Below are positions 26,834-40,241 of a DNA stretch of 64,000 bases, piece after piece. Position 1 is the first letter of the stretch, and every line of letters starts with the position of its first letter. The translations under genes were made by a program, and so were the position numbers. This DNA comes from Pectobacterium carotovorum (GTDB lineage Bacteria; Pseudomonadota; Gammaproteobacteria; Enterobacterales; Enterobacteriaceae). The stretch is from contig NZ_JAXAFK010000004.1 in NCBI RefSeq assembly GCF_033898505.1, forward strand, positions 186,001 to 250,000, written 5' to 3'. Under the pieces are notes generated by a model, which had not been told where the DNA came from, searched no databases, and was given only the letters and a program-made list of their open reading frames with translations.

Positions 26834-27649
26834 TCAGGCATTCAGCACAAATTTCTCGATCGCATAAGCGACGCCGTCTTCCGTGTTGCTTTTGGTGACG
26901 AACTGGCTGGCTTCTTTCACTTCGTCGATGGCGTTGCCCATCGCTACGCCGATGCCCGCATAGCGAATCATCGCCAGATCGTTCTGCTGGTCACCTAGCG
27001 TCATGACGCTTTCGCGTGGAATACCGAGGTGCTCCGCCAGCATCTTCACGCCTTCACCTTTGTTGACGCGCTTATCCAAAATTTCCAGATAGTATTCGGC
27101 GCTCTTCATGATGGTGTAGCGTTCAAAGGCTTCCGGTGGAATCTGGCTGATGGCACGATCCAATATCTCTGGCTCATCAATCATCATCACTTTCGGGAAC
27201 GTCAGGCTGCAATCCATTTCCTCAACCGCGCGATACTTCAACGGCATTCCGGTCAGGTGGGATTCGTGAATAGTGTAAGGACTGATGTCTTTATTGGCGG
27301 TATAGACGAAATTGAAGTCCAACGCGTGAAAATGGGTGCCCAGTTTGCCGGCCAGAGCTTCGAAATAGAGATAATCGTCGAAACTCAGCGCGGTTTGCGC
27401 TACGCAGTCACCGTTGATCGTACGCTGCACCAGCGCGCCGTTGTTGGTGATGCAGTAACAGCCTTCCTGCTGCAAATCCAGCTCCATCAAATAGCGTTCG
27501 ACGCCGATATAGGGGCGGCCGGTAGCCAGCACCACCTGCACGCCTTTCTCTCTGGCAGCGGCAATCGCGGCTTTTACCGTAGGTGAAATTTGATTTTGGG
27601 GCGTCAGCAACGTCCCGTCCATATCAATAGCGATCAGTTTTACAGACAT
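26834..27649 (-). CDS. yidA: Cof-type HAD sugar phosphatase YidA
   Basis: A 271-residue HAD phosphatase acting on sugar phosphates in the cytosol. Motif I IAIDMDGTLLTP, motif II ATGRP, the conserved Lys in NKGEGVKML, motif IV GDQQNDLAMIRYAG. Closely matches E. coli YidA along its whole length. In E. coli yidA is next to gyrB; here about 9 kb separates them, filled by the PTS II cluster, chemoreceptor and MFS genes. Confidence 0.94.
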   Translation of the reverse strand: MSVKLIAIDMDGTLLTPQNQISPTVKAAIAAAREKGVQVVLATGRPYIGVERYLMELDLQQEGCYCITNNGALVQRTINGDCVAQTALSFDDYLYFEALAGKLGTHFHALDFNFVYTANKDISPYTIHESHLTGMPLKYRAVEEMDCSLTFPKVMMIDEPEILDRAISQIPPEAFERYTIMKSAEYYLEILDKRVNKGEGVKMLAEHLGIPRESVMTLGDQQNDLAMIRYAGIGVAMGNAIDEVKEASQFVTKSNTEDGVAYAIEKFVLNA

Positions 27650-27651
27650 AG

Positions 27652-27738
<87 letters not shown>

Positions 27739-27750
27739 GACGCACAACGT

Positions 27751-27775
27751 AAAAAGCCGTGCGGTTAAGCACGGC
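27751..27775 (-). terminator. Terminator of the PTS/GH1 operon II
   Basis: Stem GCCGTGC (27756-27762) / GCACGGC (27769-27775) with TTTTT on the minus strand (27751-27755), 30 bp after the bglA-like stop. Confidence 0.88.
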
Positions 27776-27778
27776 CCT

Positions 27779-29262
<1,484 letters not shown>

Positions 29263-29315
29263 TTAGTTCAGATTTACATGTTATTAATTTATAAGCGGTT
29301 TAATGGGTGGCGTGT

Positions 29316-29657
29316 TTAATGAATAGACTGTTTCAGGGTGGAGATTTCCCGATGCAGTTGAATCAACTCCTCCACCAATTCACGGCATAGCATCGCGTTC
29401 ATCAGGTGATCTTGCGCGTGAACCAGAATCAGGTTGACCGGGATTTTCCCGCTGCCCTCGTCGGCACCAATCAGGGCCGTCTGGATTTGATGGGCTTTGC
29501 GCGCCGCAACGGAAGCCGTGTTCAGCAGTTCGTCGGCCTTGTCCCAGTCATATTTTCTGGCAGCGCTCAGCGCCTCCATTGAGCTGGAACGTGCCTCTCC
29601 CGCATAGATAATCAGTTCCATTACTGTCGTTTCATCAAGCATGGTTTCATCGCGCAT
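29316..29657 (-). CDS. PTS lactose/cellobiose-type EIIA
   Basis: A 113-residue cytoplasmic phosphocarrier, a trimeric helical bundle in this family. The phosphorylated His is expected in LILVHAQDHLMNAML; GEARSSSMEALSAA is the conserved N-terminal helix. The start is ATG 29657, 9 nt after GGAGG inside the EIIC gene end, an 11-bp overlap; the GTG 3 bp upstream is also possible. It is the only EIIA of this family in the window. Confidence 0.92.
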   Translation of the reverse strand: MRDETMLDETTVMELIIYAGEARSSSMEALSAARKYDWDKADELLNTASVAARKAHQIQTALIGADEGSGKIPVNLILVHAQDHLMNAMLCRELVEELIQLHREISTLKQSIH

Positions 29658-30960
29658 CACTCACGGCCTCCTCTGCTGTACCCACTTCTTGTTCGATCAA
29701 CTGACGTTCATACATTTTGAAGAAGGGGTAATAGATTAAGGACGAAACGACAATCAGTACCCCCACCAGCACTACCGCACGCCAGTCCCATCCCGTAGAC
29801 CAGGCTGCGCCAATCGGGCCCGGCGTTGTCCAGGGCGCAAGAGAAATGACGCGGTGCACCAAATCGGTTTTTAACGCGATATAGGCAAGGGTGGCGTTCA
29901 CCAGCGGCGCAGTAATAAACGGGATGAACAGCAGCGGGTTCATCACGACGGGGGAACCAAAAATCACCGGTTCATTGATGTTGAACATACTCGGCACCAC
30001 GGCCAGCTTGCCGATGGAGCGCAGGTGAGCAGAACGGCTGCGCAGATAGAGAAAGACCAGCCCCATGGTCGCCCCCGATCCGCCCACCGTAATGAAGAAC
30101 TGCCAGAAGGGTTCAATAAAGATTTTGGTGATCGGGGCGCCCGCGTTAAACGCTTCCTGATTAATCCCTAAGTTGGTCAGCCAGAACGCCTGCAAAATGC
30201 CGCCGACGATAACGGCACCGTGAATCCCGGCAAACCACAGCAGGTGGCAGAGCAGCACCGCGATCAGGATGGCGGGGAGCGAGTCGGATGCCGAGATAAT
30301 CGGCGCAAAGATAGCCATGATCGCCTGCGGTAACAGCATGCCGAACTGGCTCTGCATAAACAGGCTAAGCGGGAAAAGCGTCAGGAAGATAGCAAGAATC
30401 GGGATCAGCAGATCAAAAGACTGGCGGATTTTCGGCGGTACCTGTTCCGGCAGGCGGATACCAATATTGCGCTTCTGCAAAAAATGCATCAGCTCCGTCG
30501 AATAGATCGCCACGATAATCGCGGTGAAAATCCCCTCGCCGCCCAGCGACCCAACCGGTAGGCTTTTGTCGATTTGCGGCGCCGCCACGACCATAAACGA
30601 CATCAGCGCTAGGCTGGCAGCCATAAAACCGTTCATTTTATAGCTCTGCGCCAGGTTATAAGCGATGGCGCTGGTGATATACACCGCCATAATGCCCATC
30701 GTCATATTGTAGGGCATCATGATTTGTTCGCCGTGGCGTTCCACCATCCCTAGCCACCACTGCGCAAAAGCCCATTCACTATTCGGACTAAAAGGCGGAT
30801 GAGCGAATAACATCATAAAAGAGCCGACAATTAAAAAGGGCATTGATGCAATGAACCCATCTTTAATGGCAACGACATGACGCTGGCTGGAAAGCTTCGC
30901 CGCAATCGGGCTAATACGGTTTTCGATAACGCTGAATAATGACTCAGTTAATTTACTCAT
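29647..30960 (-). CDS. PTS cellobiose-type EIIC permease (cluster II)
   Basis: A 437-residue membrane permease, colinear with the EIIC of cluster I: VAIKDGFIASMPFLIVGSFM, WFAGIHGAVIVGGI, FNINEPVIFGSPVVMNPLLFIPF, SLAPWTTPGPIGAAWSTGWDWRA. The two EIICs are clearly paralogous but not a recent duplication. It lies between EIIB and EIIA, overlapping EIIA. Confidence 0.94.
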   Translation of the reverse strand: MSKLTESLFSVIENRISPIAAKLSSQRHVVAIKDGFIASMPFLIVGSFMMLFAHPPFSPNSEWAFAQWWLGMVERHGEQIMMPYNMTMGIMAVYITSAIAYNLAQSYKMNGFMAASLALMSFMVVAAPQIDKSLPVGSLGGEGIFTAIIVAIYSTELMHFLQKRNIGIRLPEQVPPKIRQSFDLLIPILAIFLTLFPLSLFMQSQFGMLLPQAIMAIFAPIISASDSLPAILIAVLLCHLLWFAGIHGAVIVGGILQAFWLTNLGINQEAFNAGAPITKIFIEPFWQFFITVGGSGATMGLVFLYLRSRSAHLRSIGKLAVVPSMFNINEPVIFGSPVVMNPLLFIPFITAPLVNATLAYIALKTDLVHRVISLAPWTTPGPIGAAWSTGWDWRAVVLVGVLIVVSSLIYYPFFKMYERQLIEQEVGTAEEAVSDAR

Positions 30961-30976
30961 TATTCCTCCCGTTATA

Positions 30977-31282
30977 TTACGCGATCATCGCCAGGGCATC
31001 GTTAAGGACTTTCTCCCCATTCATCATGCCGTAATCAATCATATTAATGACCGCAATCGGCTTCGATTTTTCGTCAGCTATCGCTTTGAATTCAGGTAAT
31101 TTATACTTAATTTGCGGGCCAAGAAGGCAACAGTCATACTGATCAATCAGTTCATTAAACTCTTCAAAACCTACGGCTTTTATCTCAACAGCGATCGCCT
31201 TTTGCTCGGCGACCTTTTCCATCCGCTGTACCAGCATGCTGGTAGACATTCCTGCTGCGCAACAGAGTAAAATCTTATTCAT
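30977..31282 (-). CDS. PTS cellobiose-type EIIB (cluster II)
   Basis: A 101-residue phosphotransfer protein with the active Cys in ILLCCAAGMSTSMLV and the second motif CLLGPQIKYKLPEF. ATG 31282 (MNKILLCC) with SD GAGG is the normal family start; the frame extends four codons further to 31294. First gene of the leftward operon, divergent from the LacI-type regulator. Confidence 0.93.
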   Translation of the reverse strand: MNKILLCCAAGMSTSMLVQRMEKVAEQKAIAVEIKAVGFEEFNELIDQYDCCLLGPQIKYKLPEFKAIADEKSKPIAVINMIDYGMMNGEKVLNDALAMIA

Positions 31283-31334
31283 ACTGCACCTCACCGTCCG
31301 TTTTTTTATTATTCAAGCAAGATGAAAAATAATA

Positions 31335-31348
31335 TGCAACCGGTTTCA
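31335..31348. promoter_or_regulatory. LacI-family operator of PTS cluster II
   Basis: TGCAACCGGTTTCA, with a perfect AACCGGTT core, between the EIIB gene and the regulator gene at 31497. Typical LacI/GalR-family half-sites around CpG. Confidence 0.72.
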
Positions 31349-31450
31349 TATTGTTTTTACTGTTTTTTGAAGGCGATCATAAATAGCGCAATCAGGGAAT
31401 ATTTTTATCCCTATACTCGTTATTGGTGATAAAAAAGGAGGATTTTTCCC

Positions 31451-31456
31451 TATAAT
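31451..31456 (+). promoter_or_regulatory. -10 element of the LacI-type regulator gene
   Basis: A perfect TATAAT 41 bp before the start codon; no good -35 hexamer at 17 bp was found. Confidence 0.5.
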
Positions 31457-31496
31457 GACGGCATAAAGCGGCGCAAAAGGAGAACGGGAAAGTACG

Positions 31497-32510
31497 ATGG
31501 TAACCATGCTCGATGTAGCGAAAAAAGCCGGTGTCTCCAAGGCAACCGTATCACGCGTGCTGACAGGGAATAACTACGTCAGTAAAACTACGCGGGATCG
31601 GGTATTCCAGGCGATTGAAGAGATTGGCTACCGGCCCAACCTGCTGGCGCGCCAGCTCGCCACGAGCAAATCGCAAATCATTGGTTTGGTCGTGACCAAC
31701 ACGCTGTACAGCGGCCCCTATTTCAGCGAATTGCTGTTCCAAACGGCGACGATGACGGAAAAGTACGGGCGGCAGCTCATCATGGCGGATGGCAAACACA
31801 GTGCAGAAGAAGAACGGGAAGCGATCCAGTTCCTGCTCGATTTACGCTGCGATGCCGTCATTATCTATCCGCGCTTTCTCTCTATCGATGCGCTGGAAAG
31901 CATTATCGAACAGCATGAACAGCCGATCATGGTCGTCAACCGCACACTGCATCGGCACGGTGACAACGGCATCTGCGCTGACCACCAGCAGCACTGCCAT
32001 GATGCCGTCAATTACCTGATTGCGCAGGGTCACCGTGATATTGCGTTTATCTGCGGATCGCCAAATTCTCCCACCGGCACGAGCCGGCTGGCGGGCTACC
32101 GGCAAGCGCTGGAGGAAAATGGGATTCCCTATAGCGACAAGCGGGTTGCACCTGGCGACTGGACCCATGACAGCGGCTATACGGCAGCCAAAACCCTGCT
32201 GCAACGGGCGACCACCTTCAGTGCACTGGTCGCCAGCAATGACGATATGGCGATTGGCGCGGCAAAAGCGCTGCGCGAGCACGGCCTTGCGATTCCGCAG
32301 GATGTCTCACTGCTAGGGTTCGACGATTTACCGATGGCTTCATGGTTCTACCCGCCGCTCACTACCGTGCACGTGCCCGTCGCCGAGATGATTAACTATA
32401 CCCTTGAGAAACTGCTGTGCCGGCTGGAGGGTGAAACCGTCGTGCCTGCGCCTGACTTCAAGGGCGAATTGATTATCCGCGATTCCGTCAGCAAAGGCCC
32501 TGCCGCTTAA
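31497..32510 (+). CDS. ascG: LacI-family repressor of beta-glucoside genes (AscG-like)
   Basis: A 337-residue LacI/GalR repressor similar to AscG. HTH and hinge: TMLDVAKKAGVSKATVSRVLTGNNYVSKTTRDRV...GYRPNLLARQLATSKS. The sugar-binding domain follows, with SNDDMAIGAAKALREHGLAIPQDVSLLGFDD. Divergent from the PTS II operon with an operator between them. The similar dyad before PTS cluster I suggests it acts there too (inference). The gene symbol is by similarity. Confidence 0.85.
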   Translation: MVTMLDVAKKAGVSKATVSRVLTGNNYVSKTTRDRVFQAIEEIGYRPNLLARQLATSKSQIIGLVVTNTLYSGPYFSELLFQTATMTEKYGRQLIMADGKHSAEEEREAIQFLLDLRCDAVIIYPRFLSIDALESIIEQHEQPIMVVNRTLHRHGDNGICADHQQHCHDAVNYLIAQGHRDIAFICGSPNSPTGTSRLAGYRQALEENGIPYSDKRVAPGDWTHDSGYTAAKTLLQRATTFSALVASNDDMAIGAAKALREHGLAIPQDVSLLGFDDLPMASWFYPPLTTVHVPVAEMINYTLEKLLCRLEGETVVPAPDFKGELIIRDSVSKGPAA

Positions 32511-32524
32511 CCCCCGCTCACTCG

Positions 32525-32543
32525 GTGAGGTGTCATGCCTCAC
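32525..32543 (+). terminator. Possible terminator after the LacI-type gene
   Basis: Stem GTGAGG (32525-32530) / CCTCAC (32538-32543) 14 bp after the stop, without a T-tract. Weak. Confidence 0.35.
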
Positions 32544-32595
32544 TGCTATCTCGATGTAAGCACCACGCAGATTTGTGACATTTTCGTGAATAGCC

Positions 32596-32622
32596 TAAAG
32601 AGATATTGTTTCCCGCCGATAA
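32596..32622 (+). promoter_or_regulatory. Sigma-28 (FliA) promoter of the chemoreceptor gene
   Basis: TAAAGAGA (32596-32603), 11-nt spacer, GCCGATAA (32615-32622). The flagellar class 3 consensus is TAAAGTTT-N11-GCCGATAA: the -10 and the spacing are exact and the -35 core TAAAG is intact. Confidence 0.85.
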
Positions 32623-32628
32623 TTTAAT

Positions 32629-32644
32629 TGTGATTTACATCACA
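32629..32644. promoter_or_regulatory. CRP site over the predicted start of the chemoreceptor transcript
   Basis: TGTGATTTACATCACA, a perfect TGTGA-N6-TCACA with A/T-rich flanks. It overlaps the position where a sigma-28 transcript from 32615-32622 should begin. Confidence 0.78.
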
Positions 32645-32777
32645 AAAACACGAGTCATATAAGGGAATGCCCATAAAAAACAAAGGAAAGTAATGCATTG
32701 ATTCTTTTATGAAAAAAGTGCTTTCATACCCTAAATTGGCGGGTATAGGCGCTTATATCCCAGGGGATATTACGCAT

Positions 32778-34781
32778 ATGTCTACAACACTGTTACCGGT
32801 TAACCACAGCAATCCATCCATTCACTCCTCACCAACAGCCTCAAAAAGAAAACTCAGCACACGGATGCTGATGCTCCTGGCGGGCGTTACCACTATCGCA
32901 CTCGGTTTTATTCTCACTATCGGCCTGCTGATCTGGCAATCCGGCCAGCAGCAAAAGACCATCGCACAGCAGTATCTTGAGCAAACAGCGTATACCAACA
33001 GCTACCTGATTCAGCAAAAACTAGATGTTGCACTCCATGCGGCGCGCAATCTGGGGCAGAGCGTTGTCAGCCTGCAAGAAGCAGGCAACGCCGATCGGAA
33101 AACCGCAGAAACGCTGCTGAAGAATGCGCTGAAGAACCACCCTGATTTCCTTTCGATGTCGCTGGCATGGGAACCTGATGCATTCGACGGCAAAGATCGG
33201 GAGTACGCTGGTCAGCCCGATCAGGATCCGCAAGGTCGCTTCGTCCGTTATGTCGACCGCGATACCGCAGGCAACGTTGCGCTGCATAATCTGGTGGATT
33301 ATGAAACGCCCGGCAGCGGCGATTACTATCTGCTGCCGAAGAAGCTCCAGAAAGAAGTGATTCTGGAGCCGTATAGCTACCCTTACAACGGCGTCGATGT
33401 TCTGCTGACCTCCATTGCCGTGCCCATCATCATCAACAACAAATTTTACGGCTCCGTCACCGCGGATTTTTCGCTGGATACGCTGCAACAGCTTACCAAC
33501 AACATAAAACCCTATGAGGGAACGGGCTACGCCCAGCTTCTGTCCCACACTGGTGCCTACATTTCTCACCCCGACAAAGCGCGGGTGACCAAAAAAATTG
33601 AAAACGACCCAACGCTGCTTGAGCATGTCACCACAGGGCAGTCTTATCAGATTGAACGTGACAATGCCGTGCTGAACACGCCAGCGTTTAACGTGTATGT
33701 GCCCGTCACTATTGGCAACACCGGCACGCCCTGGATGCTCGGCCTATCTGCTCCCGTCAATGTGGTGATGGCGGAAACGGTGCAGCAGCGTAACGTGGGG
33801 CTGCTGCTTATGGTGCTGAGTATCGTGGTGGTTTCCGGCGTACTGGGCATCATATTTAACCGCAAGGTCGCTCGGCCTATTGGTGGGGAACCGGCTCAGG
33901 CTGCACAGATCGCGCTGTCCGTCGCGCAGGGGGATTTAACGCAAACCATTCCCGTACAACCGAAGGATGACAGCAGTATTTTTTACGCTATGAACGCCAT
34001 GCAGTCACAGCTGCGAGACATCGCCGAACAGTTAATTAGCACCAGCGAATCCGTCAGCCACGGGGCGACAGAAATTGCGGTAGGTAACACCGATCTGGCC
34101 TCCCGTACCGAGCAACAGGCGGCGGCTCTGGAAGAAACTGCCGCCAGCATGGAGCAGATTACGGCGACGGTGAAACAGAATGCGGATAACGCCCATAACG
34201 CCACAACGCTGGCGCAGAACGCGGCCCACATCGCTCAGAAAGGTGACAAGATAGTCGGTCAGGTTGTTCACATTATGAGTGAGATCGACGACAGTTCGAA
34301 GAAAATTGCCGATATTACCAGCATCATCAACGGTATCGCATTCCAGACCAATATTCTGGCACTCAACGCGGCGGTGGAAGCCGCCAGAGCGGGCGAACAA
34401 GGCCGCGGTTTTGCCGTTGTTGCCAACGAGGTGCGTAACCTTGCACAGCGGAGCGCCAGTGCCGTAAAAGATATCACCGCGCTGATTACGGAATCCGCCA
34501 GTCGTGTCGACAGCGGCGTCACGCTAGTTCAGAGCGCCGGTGAGACCATGCAGGAAATGCTGAGCGCCGTCACGTCGGTAAAAGACATCATGGATGAGAT
34601 CGTCTCAGCATCGGATGAACAATCACGCGGGATCAGCCAAGTGACGCAGGCGGTTCACGAGATGGACGGCGTCACCCAGCAGAACGCCGCGCTGGTGCAG
34701 GAAGCCACGGCTGCCGCTGCGTCGCTCGAAGAACAGGCCAGACAGCTCGCGCAAACGGTGCTGGTATTTAAGCTCTCGTAA
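32778..34781 (+). CDS. Methyl-accepting chemotaxis protein (dCACHE type)
   Basis: A 667-residue inner-membrane chemoreceptor. TM1 around residues 30-52 ([23 protein letters not shown]), a periplasmic sensor of about 280 residues of double-CACHE type, TM2 ([19 protein letters not shown]), HAMP, and the cytoplasmic signalling helix with hairpin tip [26 protein letters not shown]. It ends in VFKLS, without the NWETF pentapeptide for CheR docking. ATG 32778 has AGGGG 11 nt away; an in-frame ATG at 32709 (690 residues) is a real alternative. Promoter: sigma-28 plus a CRP site. Ligand unknown. Confidence 0.92.
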   Translation: MSTTLLPVNHSNPSIHSSPTASKRKLSTRMLMLLAGVTTIALGFILTIGLLIWQSGQQQKTIAQQYLEQTAYTNSYLIQQKLDVALHAARNLGQSVVSLQEAGNADRKTAETLLKNALKNHPDFLSMSLAWEPDAFDGKDREYAGQPDQDPQGRFVRYVDRDTAGNVALHNLVDYETPGSGDYYLLPKKLQKEVILEPYSYPYNGVDVLLTSIAVPIIINNKFYGSVTADFSLDTLQQLTNNIKPYEGTGYAQLLSHTGAYISHPDKARVTKKIENDPTLLEHVTTGQSYQIERDNAVLNTPAFNVYVPVTIGNTGTPWMLGLSAPVNVVMAETVQQRNVGLLLMVLSIVVVSGVLGIIFNRKVARPIGGEPAQAAQIALSVAQGDLTQTIPVQPKDDSSIFYAMNAMQSQLRDIAEQLISTSESVSHGATEIAVGNTDLASRTEQQAAALEETAASMEQITATVKQNADNAHNATTLAQNAAHIAQKGDKIVGQVVHIMSEIDDSSKKIADITSIINGIAFQTNILALNAAVEAARAGEQGRGFAVVANEVRNLAQRSASAVKDITALITESASRVDSGVTLVQSAGETMQEMLSAVTSVKDIMDEIVSASDEQSRGISQVTQAVHEMDGVTQQNAALVQEATAAAASLEEQARQLAQTVLVFKLS

Positions 34782-34831
34782 TTACCCTTCTTCACCAACT
34801 CCCTCCGCACGGGCCGGAAACGGCCTGTGCG

Positions 34832-35200
34832 TTATTCCCAACGTGGGCAGCAGTCCTCGAATGAATGTGACGTTGGCTTCAGCTCTGGGCTGTTTTTCTC
34901 ATCAAAATTCCCAATCGTCAGCGCAATAGTCGGTTCATCATCAATCGCTCCCAGCGTGCTGCCACAATGCGGGCAAAAAGCCCGGCTGGAGTAATCAGAC
35001 GACCGATAGCGTGCGGGCTCGCCACCCTCACCAATCCACTCAACCGCCGACCGGGGAAACTCAACCCACAACAGCGTTGGCGCACCGGAATGCTGCTGAC
35101 AATAAGTACAGGAGCAGGCATGGGGATTGCCCGGTTCACCCGTGGCTCTGAACCGAATCTGCCCACATAAACACCCACCCAAATATGATGTTATCGTCAC
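34832..35200 (-). CDS. GFA-family (glutathione-dependent formaldehyde-activating-like) zinc protein
   Basis: A 122-residue protein of the GFA/CENP-V fold. Zn-binding cysteines: GGCLCGQIRF, ACSCTYCQQHSG and FCPHCGSTLG. The start is GTG 35200, since no ATG lies nearby, with a GAGAG upstream. The family is named for a bacterial S-hydroxymethylglutathione synthase, but most members are uncharacterised and this one need not act on formaldehyde. Stands alone, opposite to its neighbours. Confidence 0.85.
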   Translation of the reverse strand: MTITSYLGGCLCGQIRFRATGEPGNPHACSCTYCQQHSGAPTLLWVEFPRSAVEWIGEGGEPARYRSSDYSSRAFCPHCGSTLGAIDDEPTIALTIGNFDEKNSPELKPTSHSFEDCCPRWE

Positions 35201-35364
35201 GCTGCTCTCTCCCTATTCTGTCGAAAAGGCGGGTATCAATATTCGCCATAGATGATATAAGTAATATGCTAACCTTATGATCCATTTACCAGGGAGTGAC
35301 GCCCTGTTCTTGCGCCAGCTCTCACGATAATAAAATCTACAGACCCGTAAGCTGCAAAGATAAT

Positions 35365-36555
35365 ATGAAATTCATAAAATTACCGCTACTGGCGCAAATC
35401 TCATCAGCGCATTTGGTGAGTCACTTCCATATGATGGTGCTACCTGCACTTATTCCGCTGCTGTCAGCTCAGCGCGATATCAGTTTTGTTGAACTCGGGT
35501 TTGCGCTTAGCGTATTCAACATTGTCTCCGCCTGTGTGCAGACGCCAATTGGTTTTATGGTGGATCGCATTGGCGCACGCCGTACGTTAACCGCGGGTTT
35601 GGCGCTCGGCAGCCTCTGTTTTCTCTCGCTCGGTTTCTCAGGCAGCTATGTTTGGCTGGTTGCCGCGATGGGGCTGGCTGGCGTGGCAAACGCGGTTTAT
35701 CACCCGGCGGATTACGCCTTACTGTCGCGCGGGATTGATGAGAAACGCATGGGCCGCGCGTTCTCGGTGCATACCTTCTCCGGCTTTCTGGGCACGGCCA
35801 TTGCGCCCGGCATTTTGCTGTCCGTTGCCGCCTTTTCCGGCATCAGTAGCGCATTCATCGTTTCCGGCGTCATCGGCTTGCTGACGATACCGCTGCTTCT
35901 GACGGATAACGATGAACCTAGCCGAGTGAAGCCTGCGGCGACAACAGGCGCCCAGCCGGGCAAATCGCGCGCGCCCGTGTTCACACTGCCGATTCTGGCG
36001 CTGCTGATTCTGTTCCTGCTGCTGAATTTAAGTACGGGTTCAATCCAGAACTTCTCGGTGACGGCGCTAGTCACGGGCTACGATTTGTCGCTGTCACAGG
36101 CAAACGTGGCGCTGACCGCGTTCCTGTTCGCCAGCGCCTTTGGCGTACTGGCTGGCGGCGCACTGGCGGATAAAACCAAGCGCCACGGGCTGGTCGCGAC
36201 GGCAGCGCTGGCCGTGACCGCCGTGCTGGTCAGTATTGTTGCCCTGTATTCCTTACCGACTATCGTGCTCGTGCCGCTGCTGGCCGCCGCCGGTTTCCTC
36301 TCCGGTATGATCGCCCCTTCTCGGGATATGCTGGTACGCGCCGCCTCACCGCCGGGGGCGGAAGGTCGGGTATTTGGGATTGTTTCTACTGGCTTCAACA
36401 TCGGCGGTGCCGCAGGGCCAGTGCTGTTCGGCTGGCTTCTGGATCACGGTCACCCTCACGCCATTTTCTGGTCTGCCGTCATCTTTATGCTAATCACGGC
36501 TTTCATCACGCTGCTACAGGAAATGCGCAGCGCCAAACGGCGTGCATTGGCCTGA
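35365..36555 (+). CDS. MFS transporter (Fsr-like, 12 TM)
   Basis: A 396-residue major facilitator with about twelve hydrophobic segments and motif A DRIGARRTL between TM2 and TM3. SSAHLVSHFHMMVLPALIPLL in TM1 recalls the fosmidomycin-resistance (Fsr) branch. Substrate unknown. Start ATG 35365 (MKFIKLPLL) fits the family; the frame extends further to 35296 with a Cys-rich, unlikely leader. SD is poor. Confidence 0.82.
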   Translation: MKFIKLPLLAQISSAHLVSHFHMMVLPALIPLLSAQRDISFVELGFALSVFNIVSACVQTPIGFMVDRIGARRTLTAGLALGSLCFLSLGFSGSYVWLVAAMGLAGVANAVYHPADYALLSRGIDEKRMGRAFSVHTFSGFLGTAIAPGILLSVAAFSGISSAFIVSGVIGLLTIPLLLTDNDEPSRVKPAATTGAQPGKSRAPVFTLPILALLILFLLLNLSTGSIQNFSVTALVTGYDLSLSQANVALTAFLFASAFGVLAGGALADKTKRHGLVATAALAVTAVLVSIVALYSLPTIVLVPLLAAAGFLSGMIAPSRDMLVRAASPPGAEGRVFGIVSTGFNIGGAAGPVLFGWLLDHGHPHAIFWSAVIFMLITAFITLLQEMRSAKRRALA

Positions 36556-36561
36556 TAAAAC

Positions 36562-36620
36562 GTTTTTCAACGTCGCTTGCGACAGCCCAAAGGGTGGCGG
36601 GCAGGAAGCTCGCCATAAAA
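36562..36620 (+). repeat. REP-like palindromic repeat, copy 2
   Basis: Begins with a 27-bp unit (36562-36588, core GTCGC-TT-GCGAC) matching 24 of 27 bases of minus-strand 4020-4046. It continues into GGTGGCGGGCAGGAAGCTCGCCA, a second small stem, also found near 57623-57649. It lies between the convergent MFS gene and gyrB. Confidence 0.65.
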
Positions 36621-36646
36621 AAGCCAGCTCCGCAGGGAGCTGGCTT
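36617..36646 (-). terminator. gyrB terminator
   Basis: An 11-bp stem AAGCCAGCTCC (36621-36631) / GGAGCTGGCTT (36636-36646); on the minus strand it runs into TTTTTTATGG. It ends the dnaA-dnaN-recF-gyrB transcript. Confidence 0.92.
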
Positions 36647-36672
36647 AGATAATGATAACAACGTAGACCAAA

Positions 36673-39108
<2,436 letters not shown>

Positions 39109-40194
39109 TTAGTCCTGTGATTGAACCGTTATTTTACCCTGTTCTACGCGGAACATCTTGCCCTTTTCACCAATCATGTCCTCTATCTGCTCAGCGCTAA
39201 CCGCACTGACAAAAACCTGTGCATGAGTGGCTTTTAACCGTTCAGCCAGCAAACGGCGGCGGGTACTATCCAGTTCGGAAGCAAAATCATCAATCAGATA
39301 CAGACAGCGCAGTCCGTTCTGACGGGTGAGAAACTCACCCTGAGCCAACCTCAGCGCGCACATAAGCAGCTTGAGCTGGCCACGGGACAGCATATCCTCA
39401 ACCGCCACGCCGCTGGCGCGGATGCGGAAGTCGGCTTTATGCGGCCCCAGCGCCGTATAACCTAACATACGGTCGCGTTCGAACTGCCGTTCCAGCAATT
39501 CGGCATACTCACTTTCTTTATCCCAGCCGCGCTGGAAAGAGAAACTGAGCGAAAATTCAGGCAGAAATTGCGTACAGGTCGTGGCGATATCATTGGCAAT
39601 CGCCGCACTGTATTGCGCACGCCATTCGCTGATACGTTCCGCCAGCGGCACCAGTTCCTGATCCCAGGCTCTAAGCTGCCCATAGTGACTCACCTGACGC
39701 AGTGCCGCATTACGCTGGCGCAACAAACGCTTCATGTTGCTCCAGGCCGCGAAAAATCCGGGTTCGTTATGGAAACAGCCCCAGTCGAGAAAGGCGCGAC
39801 GAAACTTCGGGCCGCCGTTGAGCAGGGTAAACCCTTCCGGCGTGATCAACTGTATCGGCAGCAATTGCGCCAGTTCAGCGACTTTATGGCCGTCGCTGCC
39901 GTCGATTCGCACCTTGCTGTCGCCCTGACGGTTTTTGCTTAACCCGACGGATCGCTCCGTTTCCGTGCCATCAATACGGCCATGCAGCACAAATTCCGGC
40001 TGATCGTGACGAATGACGCGCCCCGCCTGAATGCTACGAAACGCCCGCCCGTGCCCTAGCGTATAAATCGCTTCCAGCACGCTGGTTTTACCGCTGCCGT
40101 TGGCACCCACTAAAAAATTAAAGCCGGGAACCAGCGCCAGATCGGCCGCCTCGATATTGCGGAAATCTTTGATGAGAAGACGAGTGAGAGCCAT
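39109..40194 (-). CDS. recF: DNA repair and gap-loading protein RecF
   Basis: A 361-residue SMC-like ATPase that helps load RecA at gaps with RecO/RecR. Walker [10 protein letters not shown] near residue 30; the signature/Walker B region [17 protein letters not shown] ... [13 protein letters not shown]. Lies 47 bp after dnaN and 18 bp before gyrB in the canonical order. Confidence 0.98.
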   Translation of the reverse strand: MALTRLLIKDFRNIEAADLALVPGFNFLVGANGSGKTSVLEAIYTLGHGRAFRSIQAGRVIRHDQPEFVLHGRIDGTETERSVGLSKNRQGDSKVRIDGSDGHKVAELAQLLPIQLITPEGFTLLNGGPKFRRAFLDWGCFHNEPGFFAAWSNMKRLLRQRNAALRQVSHYGQLRAWDQELVPLAERISEWRAQYSAAIANDIATTCTQFLPEFSLSFSFQRGWDKESEYAELLERQFERDRMLGYTALGPHKADFRIRASGVAVEDMLSRGQLKLLMCALRLAQGEFLTRQNGLRCLYLIDDFASELDSTRRRLLAERLKATHAQVFVSAVSAEQIEDMIGEKGKMFRVEQGKITVQSQD

Positions 40195-40241
40195 GCTGCA
40201 GATATCTTATATGGGAGGGCAAGTACACTTGCCCGATAATT

